NCBI GenBank assembly: GCA_002410065.1
Contig: DHQB01000009.1
Location: 147,059-211,058 of the forward strand
DNA length: 64,000 nucleotides
DNA from: Bacteroidales bacterium UBA5349
GTDB taxonomy: Bacteria > Bacteroidota > Bacteroidia > Bacteroidales > Tenuifilaceae
Reading direction: 5' to 3'
Part shown: in pieces, positions 43,420-50,307 of the stretch
How positions within the stretch are numbered: position 1 is the stretch's first letter
How the letters are laid out: each line of letters begins with the position of its first letter
Program-made: the position numbers and the translations under genes
The notes under the pieces: model-generated
What the model was told of the DNA's origin: nothing
The model's database searches: none
The model's input: the letters and a program-made list of their open reading frames with translations, nothing else

Positions 43420-44001
43420 ATGAAAACAGATATAATACTTGCTGGTGTAGGTGGACAAGGTATTTTAACAATTGCCGCAGGCATTGGACTTGCCGCAGTT
43501 AGTAGCAAACTTTATATTAAGCAAGCAGAGGTTCACGGAATGAGCCAAAGAGGTGGCGATGTGCAATCGCACCTTAGAATTTCTGACCAACCCATCTCAT
43601 CCGACCTTATTCCACTTGGTAAAGCTCACCTTATTCTTTCGGTAGAGCCAATGGAGTCGCTAAGGTACTTGCCATTTTTAAGCAAAGATGGTTGGGTTGT
43701 AACCAATACTATTCCCTTTAATAATATTCCAGATTATCCCGAAACTGAGGATATATTAAAAGAGATTAAGAAACTTCCAAAGCACATTGCGCTTGATGCC
43801 GATTCAATTGCTAAAGAAGTGGGTTCATCGCGTGCATCAAATATTGTGATGTTAGGTGCAGCATCGCCTTTTATCGATATTGAATTTAGTAAACTTGAGG
43901 ATGGAATACGCCAACTGTTTGGTCGCAAAGGTGATGATATTGTTGAAGTTAACCTTAAGGCTCTAAGAGCTGGTAGAGAATTCACAGAAAAAAACAGATA
44001 A
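43420..44001 (+). CDS. iorB: Indolepyruvate:ferredoxin oxidoreductase beta subunit
   Basis: The 193-residue product is the gamma/beta-domain partner of IorA. It opens TDIILAGVGGQGILTIAAGIG and has the POR gamma motif EVHGMSQRGGDVQSHLRI. DLIPLGKAHLILSVEPMESLRY follows. The complex works in aromatic amino acid breakdown or in synthesis from aryl-acids, using reduced ferredoxin. It shares a promoter with iorA and is closed by a strong terminator. The length is normal for the family. Confidence 0.94.
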   Translation: MKTDIILAGVGGQGILTIAAGIGLAAVSSKLYIKQAEVHGMSQRGGDVQSHLRISDQPISSDLIPLGKAHLILSVEPMESLRYLPFLSKDGWVVTNTIPFNNIPDYPETEDILKEIKKLPKHIALDADSIAKEVGSSRASNIVMLGAASPFIDIEFSKLEDGIRQLFGRKGDDIVEVNLKALRAGREFTEKNR

Positions 44002-44021
44002 TTTTGCTCAGCAAATTGATT

Positions 44022-44049
44022 AAGCGGAGGTTTGCCTCCGCTTTTTTTC
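44022..44049 (+). terminator. Terminator after iorB
   Basis: AAGCGGAGG (44022-44030) and CCTCCGCTT (44035-44043) form a perfect 9-bp stem with a TTTG loop, followed by a run of T. Confidence 0.85.
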
Positions 44050-44084
44050 ATTGAAACCTTACAGCCATGCTGCCAGTATAGCAA

Positions 44085-45341
44085 ATGAACAGATTACTCG
44101 ATATAAGGTCATACTTTCAAAAGGTAGGTTTTGCCTTTAGAGCGCTGAAGAACAAGAACTTTAAAATTTTCTTTCTTGGGCAGTTCGTTTCACTTATGGG
44201 TGCTTGGATTCAGAATATTGCTCTAGGATGGTTGGTATATAGATTAACTGATTCGGCTGTTTGGCTTGGTATTATAGGCTTTTCAGGACAAATTCCTGCA
44301 CTGTTTTTAACCCCTTTTGCAGGTGTTTTTGCCGATAGGATTAATAGACGGAAAGTGCTCATTGCTACTCAAATTATACCAATGGTAATGGCCTTTAGCA
44401 TGGCTGTGTTAATACTTACTAATTCGGTTTTAGTATGGCATATTGTTGGAGTAGCCTTAATTAATGGGATTGTTTTAGCTTTTGATAACCCGTTTAGGCA
44501 CTCGTTCCTTTTGGAGATGATAAGAGACAAGGAACTCTTGCAAAATGCCATTGCGCTCAATTCAACACTTTTTAACTCTGCTCGTTTTATTGGACCGATG
44601 ATAGGAGGTTTTTTAATTGCAGTTGTTGGTGAGGGTTACTGCTTTCTTATTAATGGCATAACCTTTACTGCAGTAGTTGTTTCGTTACTTGTAATAAAGG
44701 TTAGTCCGACTAATATAAATGCTGAGCGTAAATCGATAATTTTCGATTTGGTGGAAGGGGCCAAATATGCGTTTTCATTTAAACCTATTCGTTTCTTGCT
44801 AATTTTAGTGGCTACCACTGGGTTTTTTGGTATGCCTTTTCAGGTATTTTTACCTGTTTTTGCCAGAGACATTCTTGGTGGCGACTCTCAGCTACTGGGC
44901 TTTTTAACAGGAGCATTGGGTGCAGGAGCACTTACTGGTGCCGTTTATTTGGCTTCACAAAAAGGTATGAAACAATTGCCTCGCATGATTTTCTTTGCCG
45001 CCATTGCTTTTGCATTGGGTTTAATGGCGTTATCGCTTTCATCAAACATCAGCCTATCGCTTATACTGCTTTACTTTACAGGCTTTGGAATGATTGTTCA
45101 GTATGCATCTACAAATACTCTAATACAATCCATTGTTGACGATTCAAAAAGGGGTAGGATAATGGCCCTTTATGGAATGTCTTTCCTTGGGGTAACACCC
45201 GTAGGCAGTTTATTACTCGGTGCAATATCGGGGAAAGTAGGCGTGCAGATAACCCTTTTTGCTTCAAGCATTGTTTGCCTTGGGGCTGCTGTACTATTCT
45301 CACGACGAATAAATTTTGTTAAGGCAGCTTTAGATTATTAG
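44085..45341 (+). CDS. MFS transporter of the EntS/MFS_3 type
   Basis: The 418-residue protein has about 12 membrane segments and the MFS_3 pattern. It opens FKIFFLGQFVSLMGAWIQNIALGWLVY, then the loop motif GVFADRINRRKVL, RFIGPMIGGFLIAVVGEG and the second-half motif DDSKRGRIMALYGMSFLG. MFS_3 includes the enterobactin exporter EntS and many macrolide-efflux-like proteins, so export of a small molecule is likely; the substrate is unknown. A MarR-type regulator gene converges with it, 14 bases away, and could control it, although convergent order gives no shared promoter. Confidence 0.88.
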   Translation: MNRLLDIRSYFQKVGFAFRALKNKNFKIFFLGQFVSLMGAWIQNIALGWLVYRLTDSAVWLGIIGFSGQIPALFLTPFAGVFADRINRRKVLIATQIIPMVMAFSMAVLILTNSVLVWHIVGVALINGIVLAFDNPFRHSFLLEMIRDKELLQNAIALNSTLFNSARFIGPMIGGFLIAVVGEGYCFLINGITFTAVVVSLLVIKVSPTNINAERKSIIFDLVEGAKYAFSFKPIRFLLILVATTGFFGMPFQVFLPVFARDILGGDSQLLGFLTGALGAGALTGAVYLASQKGMKQLPRMIFFAAIAFALGLMALSLSSNISLSLILLYFTGFGMIVQYASTNTLIQSIVDDSKRGRIMALYGMSFLGVTPVGSLLLGAISGKVGVQITLFASSIVCLGAAVLFSRRINFVKAALDY

Positions 45342-45355
45342 TGTTGCAGTAAGTA

Positions 45356-45787
45356 TTAATCTATATTGTTGAATAAGTGCTCAAGCATTCTAACCAGTTC
45401 CTTTACCTCAATGGGATTTAAACCCTCTGTTGCACGTTCTAATGTTTCTTCTTCAATCCGTTTAAGGTTTTCAACAATACTTCTGGCGTATTTCGACATG
45501 GATATCTGAAACGAACGCTTATCGGAAGCACTTGGTGTTCGAACAACTAAATCGTTACGTTCCATTCCGCCAATAATTCGGGTTATGGATGCATTATCCT
45601 TGTTAGTTCGCTTGGCAAGTTGCCCTAGCGTTATATTATCTTCCTCCCAAAGCCATTCTAATACAATCCAGTAATCGGGTGTTACATCGGCGTATCCCTT
45701 TGATGCGAAGTTCTGTGCCAATTCGGTTTTATAGCGCGAAGAAACACGCGTAAGGGTATATACAAAGGATTTTGAGGGAGTGTTCAT
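45356..45787 (-). CDS. MarR-family transcriptional regulator
   Basis: This 143-residue regulator has the MarR winged helix. YWIVLEWLWEEDNITLGQLA leads into the recognition part RTNKDNASITRIIGGMERNDLVVR, then the wing SDKRSFQISMSKYARSIVE and the C-terminal dimer helices. MarR proteins usually repress genes for efflux or stress and release DNA on binding small phenolic ligands. The adjacent MFS transporter gene is a plausible target but is convergent. A good promoter lies about 40 bases upstream of the ATG. I see no clear palindromic operator there. Confidence 0.9.
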   Translation of the reverse strand: MNTPSKSFVYTLTRVSSRYKTELAQNFASKGYADVTPDYWIVLEWLWEEDNITLGQLAKRTNKDNASITRIIGGMERNDLVVRTPSASDKRSFQISMSKYARSIVENLKRIEEETLERATEGLNPIEVKELVRMLEHLFNNID

Positions 45788-45827
45788 TGCTTTACAGTTT
45801 ATCCAAGTTTAATTACTATCACTTTTA

Positions 45828-45860
45828 CAAAGATAATATGAAACATCTATGTATTGCAAC
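45828..45860 (-). promoter_or_regulatory. Promoter of the marR-type gene
   Basis: On the minus strand GTTG (45860-45857), a 21-base spacer and TATCTTTG (45835-45828, exact -7) fit the Bacteroidota promoter. Confidence 0.5.
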
Positions 45861-45969
45861 TCAATTGGTCAAACTGCTTAATGTTAGAGAGATAAACAGG
45901 TAATACATTCTAAATAGTATTTAATTGCATCAGCGCATTTGTTGCTAAACAACTCTTTTAAATATTCTG

Positions 45970-45977
45970 TAACTTTG
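45970..45977 (+). promoter_or_regulatory. Possible -7 element of tilS
   Basis: TAACTTTG is an exact TAnnTTTG match about 90 bases before the tilS ATG. The nearest TTTG/GTTG candidates (45939-45945) lie 24-27 bases upstream, a long spacing. Confidence 0.3.
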
Positions 45978-46064
45978 CCTCATGCTTGGTGTAATATTTA
46001 ATTTTTATAAACAACTTACTTAAAGGGTAAGGTAAATGCATTAAGCTAAATTTCACTGTAATTT

Positions 46065-47390
46065 ATGAAGGAAGATTTTAAAAATTTTATCGACAAGCAT
46101 CAGCTTATTAAGGCTGATGATGAAGTATTGGTAGGGGTTAGTGGCGGTATCGATTCTATGGTTATGCTACACCTCATCTCTTCCTGTGGATATAAATTTG
46201 CAGTGGCACACTGTAATTTTAGCTTAAGGGGTGCCGACTCCAATAAAGATGAGCAGCTTGTTGTTAATGTTTGCAAACAAATGGGAGTTAAGTTGTTTAC
46301 TAAGCTATTCCATACCGAGGATTATGCGCATGGGCATAACGTGTCTATTCAAGTGGCAGCACGCGAATTGCGTTATGATTGGTTTAAAGAACTTTGCCAT
46401 GAGCATGGTTATGTAGGCGTAGCCGTTGCGCACAACAAAAACGATGTGGCCGAAACAATTCTATTAAATTTAACCCGAGGCACTGGTTTAAAGGGACTAA
46501 CGGGGATAAAGCCACTCACGAATGGTATTATAAGACCTTTATTATTTGCATTTCGCAAGCAGATTGAGGAGTACGCCTTCAATAATGGTGTAGAATATAG
46601 GGACGATAAAACAAATGCGGAGGTCAAGTATGCGAGGAATAGGATAAGGCACAATGTAATTACTGAGTTGGAGAAAATTAACCCTAGAACCGTTGATAAC
46701 CTGTATAGCACATCGCTCTTTTTAAGCGAAACATGGAGCGCAATTGCAACTATGAATGCTGAGCATAGGGAGCAAATTTGTTCAGAAAGGGGGAACGAAG
46801 TATACTACTCAATCAATAAGTTACTAGAATACCCATTTCATCAGCTATTTCTACTTGAGGAGTTGATGGAATATGGCTTTTCTCCCTCGGCAGTTGAGGA
46901 TATTAAGGAATCGTTACTGGGGCAACCAGGTAAAGTTTTCTATGCTGATAATTTTCAGCTTATCCGCGATAGGGATTATCTTATTTTAAGTTCATGTACC
47001 GAGAAATCTTTTACTGAGGTGCTTATTTCCAGTCCCAATAGTAGCATAGAATCGCCTGTTTCAATGGAATTTAATGTAATTGAGGATTTAACCTCGTTTA
47101 AAATCCCCAAAGAAGAATCAGTAGGCATTTTTGATTTGGAAAAAGTAATTTTCCCATTATTATTGCGCCCTTGGCACAAAGGCGATAAGTTTATACCCTT
47201 AGGTATGAAAGGGCATAAAAAGGTAAGCGATTTTTTAATCGACCAAAAAATTCCTATCCATCACAAAAGTTCTACCTATGTGTTAGAGTCGGGTGGTAAT
47301 ATTATTTGGGTAGTGGGATATAGGATTGACAATAGATATAGGATAAAGTCTGAAAGTGCTAAGGCACTTATAGTAAAACTTTTAGGTTAA
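46065..47390 (+). CDS. tilS: tRNA(Ile)-lysidine synthetase
   Basis: This 441-residue enzyme attaches lysine to C34 of the CAU-anticodon isoleucine tRNA so that it reads AUA. The ATP-pyrophosphatase loop is SGGIDS at 26-31. FAVAHCNFSLRGADSNKDEQ, VAVAHNKNDVAETILLNLTRGTGLKGL and the RNRIRHNVI stretch are TilS hallmarks. The C-terminal TilS domain (RPWHKGDKFIPLGMKGHKKVSDFLID) is present, so the protein is full length. It stands alone, divergent from the marR-type gene. Confidence 0.95.
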   Translation: MKEDFKNFIDKHQLIKADDEVLVGVSGGIDSMVMLHLISSCGYKFAVAHCNFSLRGADSNKDEQLVVNVCKQMGVKLFTKLFHTEDYAHGHNVSIQVAARELRYDWFKELCHEHGYVGVAVAHNKNDVAETILLNLTRGTGLKGLTGIKPLTNGIIRPLLFAFRKQIEEYAFNNGVEYRDDKTNAEVKYARNRIRHNVITELEKINPRTVDNLYSTSLFLSETWSAIATMNAEHREQICSERGNEVYYSINKLLEYPFHQLFLLEELMEYGFSPSAVEDIKESLLGQPGKVFYADNFQLIRDRDYLILSSCTEKSFTEVLISSPNSSIESPVSMEFNVIEDLTSFKIPKEESVGIFDLEKVIFPLLLRPWHKGDKFIPLGMKGHKKVSDFLIDQKIPIHHKSSTYVLESGGNIIWVVGYRIDNRYRIKSESAKALIVKLLG

Positions 47391-47457
47391 TTAATATGGT
47401 TCTAATTCCTGTTAATCTTTCTTCTTTATTCGTAACCGGTAATTCAATGAAAATATA

Positions 47458-47490
47458 ATTGGCACAGTTTGTGCTTTTGTTCTAATTTTG
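47458..47490 (+). promoter_or_regulatory. Candidate promoter of the DUF4476 gene
   Basis: ATTG (47458-47461), a 21-base spacer and TAATTTTG (47483-47490, exact -7). The transcript would begin inside the direct repeat at 47487-47527. Confidence 0.4.
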
Positions 47491-47527
47491 TAAGTTAAGT
47501 TAAAGAAAATTTGTAAGTTAAGCTAAA
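47487..47527. repeat. Tandem 18-base direct repeat before the DUF4476 gene
   Basis: TTTGTAAGTTAAGTTAAA (47487-47504) and TTTGTAAGTTAAGCTAAA (47510-47527) differ at one base and have a 23-base period. They lie in the predicted 5' leader, 17 bases before the ATG. The role is unknown: a regulator site, a leader structure or a recent duplication. Confidence 0.7.
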
Positions 47528-47544
47528 ACTAAAAATCGCGTAGC

Positions 47545-48642
47545 ATGAAAAATCTAATTACACTTTTATTCCTGTTTGTTGCATTTAACTCTTTTAGTCA
47601 AACAAATGATATTGTTGTTTTTTCTGAAAGGGGAGATAATTTCACTCTTTTTGTAAATAGTATTAAGCAAAACGAACAGCCAAGAGCAAATGTTAAGGCA
47701 AAGGATTTGAACGGAGAGAGCTTTGTTTTACGTATTGAATTTGAGAGTTCTGCAATTCCTGTTATGACCAAGAATTTATGGACAGACAGCAAAGGTGTTG
47801 AATTAACATCGGTTATTAAGCAAGATAAAAAAGGGAAATATGTACTTAGATATATGGGAGAGACACCAAAAAATCCTGAGACAGACAAATATACAGATGG
47901 GCAATATCTAGTTGTTTATGAAGCCCCCCAAGCAAATAATCATAAACCCGAGGTTATACGAGAAAATCCTGATGCGGAAACTGTAACTACAACAACTATA
48001 GTTACTACTGGCCAAGTTGTTGCAAAGAACCCAAATGCTGGGGTATCTTTAAATGTGAATGTAAATGACAATGGAATGTCTGTTACATCAGAAAATAAAA
48101 AACCTTCAACTAATTTGGGACTCTCTGTTGACGGCACTAATATGGTAGTTTCGACCAATGCGGGTGGCGAGAATGTAAATATTAACTTAAATCTTAATGC
48201 AGGGGGAGTTGATGCAACCCTAAATGCAAATGAAAGCGTAACCACAACAACTACAACCACCTCCACAACAATAACTAGTAGTTCAAATTTTGCAACAAAC
48301 AATGTTGTTGAAGAGGTTGAAAGCAATTATACTCCAGTTAATTCAAGATGTGCTTCTGCCATGTCGTCAACTGAATTTAACGAGGCGCTTCGAAGCATTA
48401 AATCAAAAAGTTTTGAGGATGGTAAACTTACTGTTGCAAAGCAAATTTGCAAGGCAAATTGTATGACTGCTGAGCAGGTAAGGGATATGAATAAAGTGTT
48501 TGGCTTTGAAGACACCAAACTGAACTTTGCAAAATTTGCCTATGATTATGTTTATGATGCTTCGGTATACTATAAAGTAAATGATTCCTTTGATTTTGAA
48601 TCTACTATTGATGAGCTTAATGAGTATATAGAAAGCAAATAA
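47545..48642 (+). CDS. Secreted DUF4476-domain protein with Thr/Asn-rich middle
   Basis: The 365-residue product has a signal peptide (MKNLITLLFLFVAFNSFSQ). The N-terminal 140 residues look like a beta domain (IVVFSERGDNFTLFVNSI). A low-complexity middle (about 150-255) alternates Thr runs with Asn/Val/Gly stretches. The C-terminal 95 residues are a DUF4476 domain (STEFNEALRSIKSKSFEDGK, VRDMNKVFGFEDTKLNFAKF). DUF4476 is found in secreted Bacteroidota proteins and its function is unknown. The gene stands alone, with its own promoter and a strong terminator. The middle may be a flexible linker or a glycosylated region. Confidence 0.85.
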   Translation: MKNLITLLFLFVAFNSFSQTNDIVVFSERGDNFTLFVNSIKQNEQPRANVKAKDLNGESFVLRIEFESSAIPVMTKNLWTDSKGVELTSVIKQDKKGKYVLRYMGETPKNPETDKYTDGQYLVVYEAPQANNHKPEVIRENPDAETVTTTTIVTTGQVVAKNPNAGVSLNVNVNDNGMSVTSENKKPSTNLGLSVDGTNMVVSTNAGGENVNINLNLNAGGVDATLNANESVTTTTTTTSTTITSSSNFATNNVVEEVESNYTPVNSRCASAMSSTEFNEALRSIKSKSFEDGKLTVAKQICKANCMTAEQVRDMNKVFGFEDTKLNFAKFAYDYVYDASVYYKVNDSFDFESTIDELNEYIESK

Positions 48643-48660
48643 CTTTTGTTATAAGTAAAA

Positions 48661-48689
48661 AAAACGGCTGGGTTTATCCCGGCCGTTTT
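48661..48689. terminator. Bidirectional terminator between DUF4476 and phosphoesterase genes
   Basis: Bases 48661-48672 and 48678-48689 form a 12-bp stem with one wobble pair and a 5-base loop. Outer AAAA/TTTT arms give T-runs on either strand, between converging genes. Confidence 0.8.
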
Positions 48690-48778
48690 AATTTTATTTA
48701 CATCGCTTTGTAAAGATATGTTTGCTTAATATCTTAAAATAAATTAGTAAAATTTCATCTTTATTCCCATTCTGTAAT

Positions 48779-49951
48779 TTATTCACCACCAACCTTTACT
48801 ATATCAAAAACTACAATTTCAGGCCTGTTTCCAACTCTAATGGGTGGTCCCCAAGTACCAAAGCCAGTTGATACATAAAAGTGAGTGTTTTCTATCTGTT
48901 TATAGCCACGGCTTACCTCAAATATGGCTTTTGTAATAAAGTTGAAAGGAAACATTTGCCCGTGGTGCGTATGACCCGATATTTGCAGGTCAATTCCGTT
49001 TTTAACTGCATCATTTAAATTATAGGGTTGGTGATCGAGCAGAACTGTAAAGCGCGATTTATCTATTTCAAAAACTAAGTCTTCTAGTTTTTTTCTGGTA
49101 ACACCACCCATCATTTTCGATTGTCTATCGTCGCGCCCTACAACGTTAATATTCTCGTTTGTTATTGCGCTATCGCGCAAAACCGTAACGTTGTGTACCT
49201 CTAAATACTTTATGGCAGGCTCAACACCACCAATGTACTCGTGATTACCAGTAATGGCATATACGCCCAGTGGAGCAGTAAGTTTACTGAGCAGTTTACC
49301 CATGTCGTTTTGAATAACTGGCCCCAAATCCTCATCAAAAACATCGCCGGCAAGCAGAATTATATCAGGGTTTTGCTCGTTCATCATCTTTACAAATCGC
49401 TTCAACCTTCCATTGCTAATTATTGTGCCAAGATGAATATCAGAAGCTGCCGCAATTTTGATGGAGAAATTTTTCCCTATTGATTTTTGAGTGTTAATGG
49501 TTACCTTGCTAATCCTCGGATTTAGTGCATTTATATATCCGCCTATCAGAATAAGAGCAGTTACTGAGTAGATTGCAATAGTGATCTTTTTAATAAGATC
49601 AGGACTAGATTTTGCCGATATTATCGAAGCTTGCCCAAAAAGGCTAAAGCCCAAATGAATTATATCGAGCAGTAGAAAGAATAGAGTAAGGTAAAGCATT
49701 GCCCCTAACCAAAACGATCCGATTTTTGTTAGCATATCGGGTAGCAGGGAGGGGTAAACCCTCTCGAATATTCTGCCAAGGGGATACGATAGGGCAACAA
49801 CAAAAAATAGTGCCTTAAGTATTATTCCCACCGAGTTTTCGGTTTTAAAAACAATGCTTGTATGCTTAAAAATATAGAAGTTAACGCCAAAGTAAACAAT
49901 AAGGACAATGGAAAAGAAGTATATCATAGCTGTTGTATTTTTCATTTTCAT
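48779..49951 (-). CDS. Membrane-anchored metallophosphoesterase (YkuE-like)
   Basis: This 390-residue protein starts with four hydrophobic segments in the first 140 residues and ends in a calcineurin-like phosphoesterase domain. The metal motifs are in order: ASDIHLG, LLAGDVFDED, ITGNHEYIGG, DHQPYNL and SGHTHHGQMFPF. Related YkuE-type proteins have been linked to lipid or nucleotide phosphoester hydrolysis, but the substrate is not known. The C-terminal FYVSTGFGTWGPPIRVGNRPEI is typical of the group. It stands alone and is divergent from the hybrid kinase gene. Confidence 0.88.
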   Translation of the reverse strand: MKMKNTTAMIYFFSIVLIVYFGVNFYIFKHTSIVFKTENSVGIILKALFFVVALSYPLGRIFERVYPSLLPDMLTKIGSFWLGAMLYLTLFFLLLDIIHLGFSLFGQASIISAKSSPDLIKKITIAIYSVTALILIGGYINALNPRISKVTINTQKSIGKNFSIKIAAASDIHLGTIISNGRLKRFVKMMNEQNPDIILLAGDVFDEDLGPVIQNDMGKLLSKLTAPLGVYAITGNHEYIGGVEPAIKYLEVHNVTVLRDSAITNENINVVGRDDRQSKMMGGVTRKKLEDLVFEIDKSRFTVLLDHQPYNLNDAVKNGIDLQISGHTHHGQMFPFNFITKAIFEVSRGYKQIENTHFYVSTGFGTWGPPIRVGNRPEIVVFDIVKVGGE

Positions 49952-50307
49952 TCTATCTGGTAAAATTCGCGACTTTAAATTAAATTGCCCCTAACTAACA
50001 CTTTGTTAAACTTTTTGTTCTAATTGTTAAAACAAAAATTGTGACATGCAAAAATACGTCTTTCTAATCAATTTCATAGAATTCTTCTTTGTCTGCACGT
50101 TTGTAGGACATTTTAGTTGTTGATTTATTTAATGACCAATTTGATTTTCATCGTCGCTATACCGATGCTTTTTATCGCGAGAAGCGACCTTTTATTCCTT
50201 ATGTTCTGCTAATCATAAATTTTTAATTAGTATTCCATTGCCCATTTTTATACGTAACCTATTTTTAGTAAATTTACTCACAAAATAATTGCGCATCTGC
50301 TAAATAT
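49952..50307. other. Intergenic region between phosphoesterase and hybrid kinase genes
   Basis: These 356 bases separate two divergent genes and must hold both promoters, but I see no exact two-element promoter. They contain one structured spot: GTCGCT (50153-50158) pairs with AGCGAC (50183-50188), and inside it CGAT (50163-50166) pairs with ATCG (50174-50177). An AT-only inverted repeat lies at 50012-50038. No ORF or known RNA is recognised. Confidence 0.4.

Noticed and set aside
47940..48326. Long minus-strand open frame opposite the DUF4476 gene.
   Set aside because: Its valine-rich sequence is the mirror of the Thr-rich repeats on the plus strand; it has no start context or family match.
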